Assembly (NCBI GenBank): GCA_002372325.1
Contig: DFFT01000143.1
Span: 30,539-54,608 of the forward strand
DNA from: Succinivibrionaceae bacterium UBA3769
GTDB lineage: Bacteria > Pseudomonadota > Gammaproteobacteria > Enterobacterales > Succinivibrionaceae
Direction of reading: 5' to 3'
Length of the DNA stretch: 24,070 nt
A program made the translations under genes and the position numbers. Below the pieces are notes generated by a model. It worked only from the letters and a program-made list of their open reading frames with translations, searched no databases and was not told the origin of the DNA. How positions within the stretch are numbered: position 1 is the stretch's first letter; each line of letters opens with the position of its first letter. Shown here piece after piece: positions 6,662 through 14,213 of this stretch.

Positions 6662-7452
6662 GCCTTCTTTTGTGCCCGCCGGAGGATCAGGAGCGGCTGG
6701 AGCTCTTTTCCGAGGTGGCTTTACGGCTTATGAGCTCCAGCGCTGAAACCCGGCTCGTGGTGCAGACCACGGAGCGCATTGCCCGCGCCTTCGGTTATCC
6801 GGATACGCAGGTTATTGTGGGAGCGGGCATGGTCTGCATTTCCGCAAATACTCCCCATGGCCGCTGCTCCCTCACCCGGAAGGCGTCTTCCGGAGGGATT
6901 CAGATGGATGTGCTTACGGATATCACGAAGCTTTGCCTGGAGGCGGAAAAGGACGGGCTTTCATTTTCAGAATTCCGGGAACGCTTTAAGAGCATCAGAA
7001 CCCGGGAAATCAATCCCCTGTTTCTCTGTTTCATGATCGGTCTTGCCACGATGGCCTTCGGTTTTCTGAATGACGGAAGCCTCATGGCCTGCGCCTCCGG
7101 TTTTCTGGCGGGGGCGGTTACTATGGCCCTCCGGGTGTTTTTGCAGAAATATGCCCTGTTTCCGTTTTTTGTTTTCGGGGTGCTGGGGTTTTTCGGGACG
7201 CTGATTTCCTATGGGTGCGGAGTCTGGATCTTTCATCTGGGGCCGAAGGATCTGGAGATCGCCCTCATTATCGGAGTGCTGCTCCTGGTGCCGGGCTTCC
7301 CCTTTGTAAACGGGGTGCTGGATCTCTTTAAAGGGTACTACACCATGGCCTTTACCCGGCTGATGCTCACCACCATGCTCCTGATGGCGGTGTCTCTGGG
7401 GATCACCGTGGCCCTTTATTTCATCCCGCAGGAGTTCTGGAAGATTTCATAA
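6658..7452 (+). CDS. yjjP: YjjP-like ThrE-family exporter subunit (DUF1212)
   Basis: This is the large subunit of a split ThrE-type exporter. The soluble N-terminal region (1-117) matches the DUF1212 domain. Five hydrophobic segments follow, at about 119-137, 141-161, 165-192, 199-221 and 234-256. The family motif VPGFPFVNGVLDLFKG lies at 211-226 with R234 after it. AGGAA stands five nt before the ATG, which overlaps the obgE stop. The partner yjjB follows 18 nt downstream. E. coli YjjPB has been reported to export succinate, and other family members export threonine or serine. The substrate here cannot be read from sequence. Confidence 0.88.
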   Translation: MSLLLCPPEDQERLELFSEVALRLMSSSAETRLVVQTTERIARAFGYPDTQVIVGAGMVCISANTPHGRCSLTRKASSGGIQMDVLTDITKLCLEAEKDGLSFSEFRERFKSIRTREINPLFLCFMIGLATMAFGFLNDGSLMACASGFLAGAVTMALRVFLQKYALFPFFVFGVLGFFGTLISYGCGVWIFHLGPKDLEIALIIGVLLLVPGFPFVNGVLDLFKGYYTMAFTRLMLTTMLLMAVSLGITVALYFIPQEFWKIS

Positions 7453-7470
7453 CATTAACCGACTGTAACC

Positions 7471-7947
7471 ATGGCTGACTATACCTTGACTGACTATATT
7501 CTGCGCACTCTGCTGGCCACCCTTCCCTCAGTGGCCTTTGCCCTTTTGTTTCATGTTCCCGTCCGCTGTCTGGGCTGGTGCGCCGCCGGGGGAGCTCTGA
7601 CCTGGGGGCTCCGCATGATTCTGATGCGGGAATTTGATCTCGGCATAGTCACGGCGACCTTTATTTCAGTTACGGTGATGAGTCTGTGCTTCATCGGCAT
7701 TTCCCCCCGGATCCGGGTGCCGCGGCCGGTTTTTACCGTGGCCAGCATCATTCCCATTATTCCCGGCCGAAATGCCTATATGACTTTGTTAAGCGCCATA
7801 CAGATTTATGACGGCACGGGATCCCGGCTTCAAGAAATTGAATCCTTTTGCTTAAACGGCATCACCACCGGGGCTATAATGCTGGCAATGGGGGCGGGCA
7901 TCGCGCTGCCTCCGCTCTTCTTCTATCGCAAGCGTCCGGTGGTTTGA
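7471..7947 (+). CDS. yjjB: YjjB-like ThrE-family exporter subunit
   Basis: This is the small membrane subunit that pairs with YjjP. It is 158 aa, like E. coli YjjB, and has FHVPVRCLGWCAAGGALTWG (27-46), VFTVASIIPIIPGRNAY (87-103) and the C-terminal YRKRPVV. There are four to five predicted membrane segments. No strong ribosome site is visible, so translation probably depends on coupling to yjjP. The stop is followed one nt later by the folA ATG. Confidence 0.9.
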   Translation: MADYTLTDYILRTLLATLPSVAFALLFHVPVRCLGWCAAGGALTWGLRMILMREFDLGIVTATFISVTVMSLCFIGISPRIRVPRPVFTVASIIPIIPGRNAYMTLLSAIQIYDGTGSRLQEIESFCLNGITTGAIMLAMGAGIALPPLFFYRKRPVV

Positions 7948-7948
7948 T

Positions 7949-8446
7949 ATGCTCTCTTTAATTGTTGCTCATACGGAAAATTATGTAATCGGCCGGGGCG
8001 GGAAGATGCCCTGGCACCTCCCGAGGGATCTCCGTCACTTCAAGGAACTCACCTGGGGACATACCGTTATTATGGGGCGCAAGACCTATGAAAGCATCGG
8101 GGGCCCTTTGCCGGGGCGTCTTAACGTGGTGGTTACCGGTAATCCGGACTATCAGGCGGCCGAGGGCGTTGCTTTGGTGCCTTCCCTGGCCGAGGGCGTC
8201 AGAAGAGGCGGATCGGACAAGGAGGTTTTTGTTATCGGGGGATCTCAGCTTTATAAAACCGCCTTTCCGCTGGCGGATCGCCTTTATGTTACCCTGATAA
8301 AGGCCCACATAGAGGGAGATGCCTTTTTCCCGCGCTATTCTCCGGAGGACTTCGACGTGCTTAGCAGAGAGGAGTTTTCGGGAGATATGAAAAACGCCTT
8401 TGCCATGGAGTTCCTGACCCTGGCCCGGAAGTCGCATTTCCTGTAG
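7949..8446 (+). CDS. folA: dihydrofolate reductase
   Basis: Reduces dihydrofolate to tetrahydrofolate with NADPH; this is the target of trimethoprim. Substrate-site residues match E. coli positions: M20, W22, D27 and F31 in MPWHLPRDLRHF. The NADPH-binding VIMGRKTYESIG, the LPGR segment and VIGGSQLY are present, as is EGDAFFP near the end. It is 165 aa, a few more than E. coli. It begins one nt after the yjjB stop, so it belongs to the obgE-yjjP-yjjB-folA operon. Confidence 0.97.
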   Translation: MLSLIVAHTENYVIGRGGKMPWHLPRDLRHFKELTWGHTVIMGRKTYESIGGPLPGRLNVVVTGNPDYQAAEGVALVPSLAEGVRRGGSDKEVFVIGGSQLYKTAFPLADRLYVTLIKAHIEGDAFFPRYSPEDFDVLSREEFSGDMKNAFAMEFLTLARKSHFL

Positions 8447-8555
8447 TACCGGAGCTCTCATGCCGGGCTTGCTGCCCGTAATGAACTGCTGGCCCCCGCC
8501 GCCATTTACACCCAAAGGGGAAACAAGGGGAAGAGAGGAAGCGACCGGAGAAGAT

Positions 8556-8561
8556 AAGGAG
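8556..8561 (+). promoter_or_regulatory. strong Shine-Dalgarno of apaH
   Basis: AAGGAG lies five nt before the apaH ATG at 8567. It is the best ribosome site in this operon, and independent of folA. Confidence 0.8.
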
Positions 8562-8566
8562 GAGTT

Positions 8567-9409
8567 ATGGCGGTTTACTGCATCGGCGATATTCACGGCT
8601 GCTATGATGAATTCAGGCATCTTCTGGAGGAGATGGCTTTCAATCCCGCCTGTGACGAGCTCCTTCTTACGGGGGACATTATCGGGAGAGGGCCGAAGCC
8701 TTTGGACACGGTGCGCTTTATCCGGGATCTCGGTGATCGCGCCACCTTTGTGCTGGGCAATCATGACCTGAATTTTCTGGCCATTGCCTACGGCTTCAAG
8801 GAGCCTAAGAGAAAGGATCTTTTGCAGGATCTTTTGAGCTCTCCGGATCTTGAGGATATTGCGGAATGGTTCAGCAGGGCTCCTCTGGTATTCCGCCATC
8901 CCCGGGTTCCCGTCTGTCTGGTTCATGCCGGCATTATTCCGGAGTGGAACATAGAGGATGCTCTGGCCATGTCCCGGGAGGCTGAGGAGACCCTGAGACA
9001 GCCGGTTACCCGGAGCCGGTTCCTGCAGCGCATGTTTGCCGATACCCCGGATCGCTGGGATCCCGAACTCGCCGGCATTGACCGGATCCGCTTCTTTGTG
9101 AACGTCTTTACCAGAATCCGTCTGTGCCGCCCGGATGGTTCCCTGGATTTCAAAAATAAAAATTCCCCCGAAGAGGCCGCTCAGGAGGGACTCCGGCCCT
9201 GGTTCGAGCTCCGGAAGCCCGCTTCCGCAGACGCAGTCTCCCTGGTATTCGGGCACTGGGCCGCTCTGGCCGGAAACTGCCATATCCCCGGCATTAAGGC
9301 TCTGGATACCGGCTGCGTCTGGGGCGGCCGTCTTACCGGCTGGCGCTGCGACACCGATACGTTTTACAGCGTTCCCTCGGGGTACAGCATTCCTCTCATT
9401 AAGAGCTGA
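8567..9409 (+). CDS. apaH: bis(5'-nucleosyl)-tetraphosphatase, symmetrical
   Basis: Hydrolyses Ap4A to two ADP and can remove Np4 caps from RNA. Calcineurin-type metal-ligand motifs are GDIHG (7-11), GDIIGRGP (36-43) and GNHD (64-67). Further motifs are VHAGI, FGHWA and LDTGCVWGG. The length of 280 aa equals that of E. coli ApaH. It lies 120 nt after folA, probably in the same transcript. The apaG and ksgA genes that accompany apaH in many relatives are absent here. Confidence 0.96.
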   Translation: MAVYCIGDIHGCYDEFRHLLEEMAFNPACDELLLTGDIIGRGPKPLDTVRFIRDLGDRATFVLGNHDLNFLAIAYGFKEPKRKDLLQDLLSSPDLEDIAEWFSRAPLVFRHPRVPVCLVHAGIIPEWNIEDALAMSREAEETLRQPVTRSRFLQRMFADTPDRWDPELAGIDRIRFFVNVFTRIRLCRPDGSLDFKNKNSPEEAAQEGLRPWFELRKPASADAVSLVFGHWAALAGNCHIPGIKALDTGCVWGGRLTGWRCDTDTFYSVPSGYSIPLIKS

Positions 9410-9779
9410 ATACCCGAATCCGGAGGAGCAGGAGATGACACGGGCTTAAGCTTCTTCGCTCCGGAGGATTCTTCCCGGCTGCTTCTGAAAATCAAATATT
9501 GTTTTTATTGTATTTCAGCAGGATTTTTATTATATTTCCGGCGTTGGTCTGTGTCTGTTCGGAGAGGCCGGTTTTTTAAGAGCTAAGAGATTGAATGAAG
9601 AAAGAAAGACAGACAGTGAGAGAAAGAGAGACATAGAAAAAGAGACAAACAGTAAATAAAGACAGAGAGAATAAACACAGATAAAGCAAAGAAAGACTAA
9701 GACAAAGATTGACAGAATGGTTGACAGAAATGATTGACGGAAAGATGAAGACAGAAAGTTAAAGACGAGGTGAAAAGAA
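9410..9779 (+). other. apaH-dnaG gap with long purine-rich dnaG leader
   Basis: The 370 bp hold no recognisable gene. From about 9585 to 9779 the strand is almost entirely A and G, with C mostly in GAC. GACAGA-like words recur, and TTGAC(A/G)GAA-A/ATG is repeated three times in tandem around 9709-9747. A 13-codon frame, MKKERQTVRERET, lies at 9595-9636 with AAGAG in front, and very short frames occur near 9718 and 9731. rpsU, which precedes dnaG in E. coli, is missing. A weak CCGGC/GCCGG hairpin followed by six T (9538-9577) may end the apaH transcript. Confidence 0.7.
9508..9536 (+). promoter_or_regulatory. candidate dnaG promoter
   Basis: TTGTAT (9508-9513) and TATATT (9531-9536) are separated by 17 nt in an AT-rich stretch. 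This would give a leader of about 237 nt. A terminator-like hairpin starts at 9538, so the promoter may be separated from dnaG by an attenuator, or the hairpin may belong to apaH. Confidence 0.4.
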
Positions 9780-11627
9780 ATGCCCTATATCAAAAAGGAT
9801 TTTATCGAAAGGCTCATTGACCGGGTCGATATTGTGGATGTTATCGGAGCCCGGCTCACCCTGAAGCGTTCCGGGAGCAGCTATATGTGCTGCTGTCCCT
9901 TTCATAACGAGAAGACCCCGAGCTTCAGCGTCAGCCAGCAAAAGCAGTTCTATAACTGCTTTGGGTGTCATAAGTCCGGCAACGTGCTGGGCTTTATCAT
10001 GGACTATGATCAGCTGAGCTTCCCGGAGGCGGTGGAGCAGCTCGCCAAGGAAGCCGGGGTGCAGGTGGAATACGAGGAGAGCACCGGTCATGCTCCGGAG
10101 AAGAAGGAGCGGGAGGTTGACTTCTACGATGTTCTGGAGCGGGCCGCGCTCTTATTTGAGGCCGAGCTCCCCCGGCATCCGGAGGCCCTTAAGTATCTTC
10201 ATGACCGGGGACTCTCGGATGACACCCTCCGGCGTTATCATGTGGGCTTTGCTCCGGAATCCTGGGATTATCTCATCAAGAATCTGGCCGGGGACAATCA
10301 GAAGATCCTCAGGGCCATGACGGATCTGGGCCTCGTTAATCAGGGACAGCAGGGCAAGGTTTATGACACCTTCAGAAACCGGGTGATAATCCCCATCCGC
10401 GACAAACGCGGCCGCACCATTGCCTTTGGCGGCCGAGTGCTGGACAATTCCAAGCCCAAGTACATTAACTCCCGGGAAAGCCCGGTGTATAAAAAGGGCC
10501 ATGAGCTCTTCAATCTGGATGCCATCAGGAATCTCCGGGACAAAAATCTCCCCTATATCATGATCACCGAGGGCTACATGGACGTGATCGCCCTGGAGCA
10601 GGCGGGCATTCACAATGCCGTGGCCTCGCTGGGCACGGCCACCACCCCGGAGCAGATGAACCTGCTTTTTAAACAGGCGGATCGCATTATCTTCTGCTAT
10701 GACGGTGATGCCGCCGGCAGAAACGCCGCCTGGCATGCCCTGAACACAGCTCTCCCGGCCCTGAGCGACGACAAGCAGCTTCAGTTCTGCTTTCTCCCTC
10801 CGGAGCATGATCCGGATACCCTGGTGCGCAGTCAGGGAGCAAAGGCCATGCTGGACTATCTGGAGCATGCGGAAAGCCTCCCGGAATATATTATTGCCAC
10901 CCTCAGAAACCAGTACAACGTGGACGATGAGGGCGGGAGAATTAACTGCATTGACCGGGCGGCCGAAATACTGAGTCTCATGCCCGATGCCATCCTGACC
11001 CGGGCGGCTGTGGAAAAGCGTCTTGCGGATCTGGTGGGCTGGTCGCAGGAAGGTCTGCATGGCAGCATTGATGACAGTATTGAAAAGCTCCGGGCCCGGA
11101 AGGCGGTCAGGGGGCCGGAGAGCCCCGGGGCCGGGGGATCCGGTTCCCGGACGGATCCGAATACCATTCCCCTGAATCCCATGAGAGCGGTGGTGGCCCG
11201 TCTGGTGAAGGATCCCGAGCTTATGAGGGCCATTCCCGAACCGGACAAGCTGGTGGCGGTTCTCCGGGAGTATGCCAATGATCGCTGTCAGGTGCTTCTG
11301 GATCTCATGGGAAAGATCAAGGCCAATCCGGATACCACCACCGGAGCCCTTCTGGAAAAGTACCGCGATTCCGGAAAAATCGGGGATCTTATCAGCCTTC
11401 TCGCGGCCAGATCTGATGCTGCCATCGAAGAGGAGGGCTTTGTGGAAATTAAGATCATTGACCTTATGCACTATATTAAAGCCATTCTGCAGGAGCATCT
11501 CACCGCCCGGAAGCAGGCCCTCAGAATCAAGGGCCGCAGGGAGGGAGGGCTCAGCAATGAAGAGCTTATCGAGGTGCAGTTTCTGGAAACCGCCACAAGG
11601 CAGCTTCAGCCCTCCCGGAAGTCCTGA
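9780..11627 (+). CDS. dnaG: DNA primase
   Basis: Makes the RNA primers for replication together with DnaB helicase. The zinc-binding domain has C39, H42, C60 and C63 (CPFHNEKTPSF, YNCFGCHKSGN). The RNA polymerase core has RVIIPIRD (201-208) and KYINSRESPVYKKG (227-240). The TOPRIM acid residues are E264 (ITEGYMDVIA) with D308 and D310 (CYDGDAAGRN). A C-terminal helicase-binding domain follows a G/P-rich linker (about 435-455). The 615-aa length is somewhat above E. coli DnaG, mainly in the linker and C-terminus. GAGGTG lies seven nt before the ATG. Confidence 0.97.
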   Translation: MPYIKKDFIERLIDRVDIVDVIGARLTLKRSGSSYMCCCPFHNEKTPSFSVSQQKQFYNCFGCHKSGNVLGFIMDYDQLSFPEAVEQLAKEAGVQVEYEESTGHAPEKKEREVDFYDVLERAALLFEAELPRHPEALKYLHDRGLSDDTLRRYHVGFAPESWDYLIKNLAGDNQKILRAMTDLGLVNQGQQGKVYDTFRNRVIIPIRDKRGRTIAFGGRVLDNSKPKYINSRESPVYKKGHELFNLDAIRNLRDKNLPYIMITEGYMDVIALEQAGIHNAVASLGTATTPEQMNLLFKQADRIIFCYDGDAAGRNAAWHALNTALPALSDDKQLQFCFLPPEHDPDTLVRSQGAKAMLDYLEHAESLPEYIIATLRNQYNVDDEGGRINCIDRAAEILSLMPDAILTRAAVEKRLADLVGWSQEGLHGSIDDSIEKLRARKAVRGPESPGAGGSGSRTDPNTIPLNPMRAVVARLVKDPELMRAIPEPDKLVAVLREYANDRCQVLLDLMGKIKANPDTTTGALLEKYRDSGKIGDLISLLAARSDAAIEEEGFVEIKIIDLMHYIKAILQEHLTARKQALRIKGRREGGLSNEELIEVQFLETATRQLQPSRKS

Positions 11628-11704
11628 TGAGAGATTCCGGCGCGCGTGCCGGGGGAATAAGGGGAATCTGCAAAAAAACACCGGAAGATCTTCATTTTCC
11701 CCCC

Positions 11705-11732
11705 TTTAAACTTATTCCAAGTAGTGTAAAAT
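11705..11732 (+). promoter_or_regulatory. promoter of the first rpoD
   Basis: TTTAAA (11705-11710) and TAAAAT (11727-11732) are separated by 16 nt, about 80 nt before the start. This would let the first sigma gene be expressed apart from dnaG. Confidence 0.5.
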
Positions 11733-11817
11733 ATGCGCTTTCAGATAGGGGCGGTTTTTAAAGAGCGCTTCTGTCATAAGTTTTAAAGAACTCTTAACTC
11801 TGGAGATATGTTGTACT

Positions 11818-13812
11818 ATGGAAGAAAAGCCATCATCAATCCTGGCGATGCTTACTCAGGAAGGCAAGAGAAAGGGTGGTTATCTCACGGTAAAAGAGAT
11901 TAAGGAAAAGCTTCCGGAAGAATATTTTGAATCTGAAAAGCTGGATGAGATCTTTCAGGTTCTGGCAGAACGCGATATCCAGATATGCGAGAAAGAGCCC
12001 GAGGAAGGCGACCTGGTGCTCAATCAGACCGCCGGCGAGACCGAGAATCTGATAACCGACATCGGCAGCTCCTCAGATCCGGTCAGAATGTACATGCGGG
12101 AAATGGGAGCGGTGAACCTGCTTACCAGAGAGCAGGAAATCAACACCGCCAAGCGCATCGAAGAGGGCAAGAGCCGGGTGCAGTATCTGATTTCTGATTT
12201 CCCGGCCGCCGAGGAGATTCTGCTCCGTCATTTTGAAAATTATGAAAACGGCCTTTGCAAGCTGTCAGACGTCATTACAGGCTTTCAGGAAAATACCGGC
12301 GGCGAAAGGGATCTGTCTGATGATGATGCCGATCTCGCTGCCTCTGATGAGGAAATCGCTCTGGATGCTCTGGTCATGGATGCCGGCATGGATGCTGCGG
12401 GATCTCTGGAGGATGAGGGAGACGATGACAGCGGCGCGGTTTCCGGGGCTGATGGGGACAATGTTCCCGAGACTGCTCAGGAGGATGACTCCTCCGCTGA
12501 TGACGCTGATGAAAACGGCGGTGATGAGGCCGATGAAGGCGATGGCGATGATGACGGCGAGGATGCTCCCATGTCAGGGGAGGGCGATGCCGCGGATGTG
12601 GATCCGGCCCAGGCTCAGGAGCGGATCGCCGCTTTAAGAAAGCACTATGCCGCCGCCATGAAGGCTCTCAGTCGTTTCGGCCGCGGCGCCAAGACCACGG
12701 AAAAGCATTTTGCGGAAATGCGGGAATGCTTCTGCGGCTTTGTTATCAACAGCAGGCTTAACGAGGAGATCCTGACGGTGGTGCGGGATTTTGCCGACAG
12801 GCTCAAGAATCAGGAAAAGCAGATCCGCACCATTCTCATCAAGAACTGCGGCCTTAAGCCCGATGAGTATCGCCGCTACTATTCCGAATCCAAGAAGGAA
12901 GCCTCCGCGGAATGGTACGAGCACATTATCAAGCTTAAAAAGCCCTTTGCCAAAAAGGCCGTGATTTATGAAAAGCAGCTTTTGAGCGCCGTGGAGTGTC
13001 TCCGGGGCATTGAGAACGATTCTCAGACCCGGATTTCGGAGATCCGCCGCATCAGCCAGGAAATTATGATGTGGGAGGCCAAGACCAAAAAGGCCAAGTC
13101 GGAAATGATCGAGGCCAATCTGCGTCTGGTGGTATCCATAGCCAAGAAGTACATTAACCGCGGCATGCCCTTTCAGGATCTGATTTCCGAAGGCAATATC
13201 GGTCTTATGAAGGCGGTGGATAAGTTTGAGTACCGCCGGGGTTATAAGTTTTCTACATACGCCACCTGGTGGATCCGCCAGGCCATTACCCGTTCCATTG
13301 CCGATCAGGCCCGCATTATCCGGGTGCCGGTGCATATGATTGAAACCATGCACAAGTACAACCGCATTGCGCGGCAGATTTTGCAGGAAAAGGGCCATGA
13401 AGCCACTCCGGAGGAAATTTCAGCCCGCATGGGGATTTCCGTGGAGAAGATCCAGAAGGTGATGAAGATTTCCAAGGAGCCCATGTCCATGGAATCTCCT
13501 ATCGGAGACGACGAGGACTCCCGGCTGGGAGACTTCCTGGAGGATGAAACCACCCAGATGCCGCAGGATCTGGCAGCTCAGGACAACCTTAAGTTTGTCA
13601 TTGAGAAGATCCTGACGGATCTCTCCCCCCGGGAGGCCATGGTGCTTCGGATGCGCTACGGTATCGGGATGCCTTCTGATCATACCCTGGAGGAGGTGGG
13701 GCAGCACTTCGGCCTTACCAGGGAGCGCATTCGTCAGATCGAAGCCAAGGGACTCCGGAAGCTCCGGCATCCCACGAGATCCGAGCCCCTGAAGAGCTTT
13801 GTGGATGGCTGA
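11818..13812 (+). CDS. rpoD: primary-type sigma factor RpoD, copy 1 (diverged)
   Basis: A full group 1 sigma-70 of 664 aa. Regions: 1.1 about 1-70; 1.2 with DPVRMYMREMG (87-97); non-conserved region 131-420 with an Asp/Glu-rich stretch at 165-262; 2.1-2.4 about 425-500; 3 about 501-580; 4 about 600-655. The -10 residues Q488 and T491 and the -35 residues R635, E636, R639 and Q640 are kept. Region 2.2 reads FQDLISEGN where E. coli and the second copy have FLDL(I/V)QEGN. Two core-binding positions (E. coli L402 and Q406 by alignment from memory) are therefore changed. Region 3.0 has ETMHKYNR and region 4.2 FGLTRER. It sits just after dnaG, the normal rpoD position. GGAG lies 12 nt before the ATG, a long gap. 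Confidence 0.95.
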   Translation: MEEKPSSILAMLTQEGKRKGGYLTVKEIKEKLPEEYFESEKLDEIFQVLAERDIQICEKEPEEGDLVLNQTAGETENLITDIGSSSDPVRMYMREMGAVNLLTREQEINTAKRIEEGKSRVQYLISDFPAAEEILLRHFENYENGLCKLSDVITGFQENTGGERDLSDDDADLAASDEEIALDALVMDAGMDAAGSLEDEGDDDSGAVSGADGDNVPETAQEDDSSADDADENGGDEADEGDGDDDGEDAPMSGEGDAADVDPAQAQERIAALRKHYAAAMKALSRFGRGAKTTEKHFAEMRECFCGFVINSRLNEEILTVVRDFADRLKNQEKQIRTILIKNCGLKPDEYRRYYSESKKEASAEWYEHIIKLKKPFAKKAVIYEKQLLSAVECLRGIENDSQTRISEIRRISQEIMMWEAKTKKAKSEMIEANLRLVVSIAKKYINRGMPFQDLISEGNIGLMKAVDKFEYRRGYKFSTYATWWIRQAITRSIADQARIIRVPVHMIETMHKYNRIARQILQEKGHEATPEEISARMGISVEKIQKVMKISKEPMSMESPIGDDEDSRLGDFLEDETTQMPQDLAAQDNLKFVIEKILTDLSPREAMVLRMRYGIGMPSDHTLEEVGQHFGLTRERIRQIEAKGLRKLRHPTRSEPLKSFVDG

Positions 13813-14213
13813 ATGCCTGCCGCATGCCGAGAAAGACCGCGAAAGCGCGGTAAAGAGCCGGCAGCCCTGTGAAGCGTGATTAAGCCGGCCGCCGGCGGGA
13901 ATTTTTGAAAAAAGAACAGAAAAAAGTCTGCTGAGTTCAGCGGACTTTATGAGGAAATACGTCTATTAATGTGATCCTAGTCATATTTTTTAATTTCAGT
14001 GTTTAACACACCCTCTTTTTGAGATCTAAAATCTTGTGCTCCATTTAAATATGGTGGCCCTTTTCTTTCATATTTTTCGTCCGTGTCATTTTCCTGAGGA
14101 CAGATCCTGTTTCTTTCTTGTGATAAAAAGGGCGGCTTTTCTGTTTTTCATGGTTCTTTCTAAGTTTTAATGGCGGCCCCTTCGGGTGTGGTGCTATCTA
14201 TTAAGGCGGTATA
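13813..14213 (+). other. gap between the two sigma genes
   Basis: The gap starts with GC-rich hairpins: CTGCCG (13817-13822) pairs with CGGCAG (13859-13864) around CCGCG-AAAG-CGCGG. Next come a hairpin AAGTCTGCTGA/TCAGCGGACTT (13924-13947), an AT-rich stretch and the promoter of the second rpoD. The 13924 hairpin has A's before it and few T's after, so it looks more like a minus-strand or bidirectional terminator. No gene is visible. Confidence 0.7.
14003..14032 (+). promoter_or_regulatory. near-consensus promoter of the second rpoD
   Basis: TTAACA (14003-14008, five of six) and TAAAAT (14027-14032, five of six) are separated by 18 nt. Transcription from near 14039 would give a 175-nt leader. 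The second sigma gene therefore appears to have its own control. Confidence 0.6.

Noticed and set aside
7958..9283. 441-codon minus-strand frame across folA and apaH
   Set aside because: It spans two real genes on the other strand and shows no protein features.
9709..9747. Three TTGAC(A/G) words as stacked -35 elements
   Set aside because: None has a reasonable -10 at 16-18 nt; they fit better as part of the purine repeat.
10152..11681. 509-codon minus-strand frame opposite dnaG
   Set aside because: Shadow of dnaG; no ribosome site or recognisable motif.
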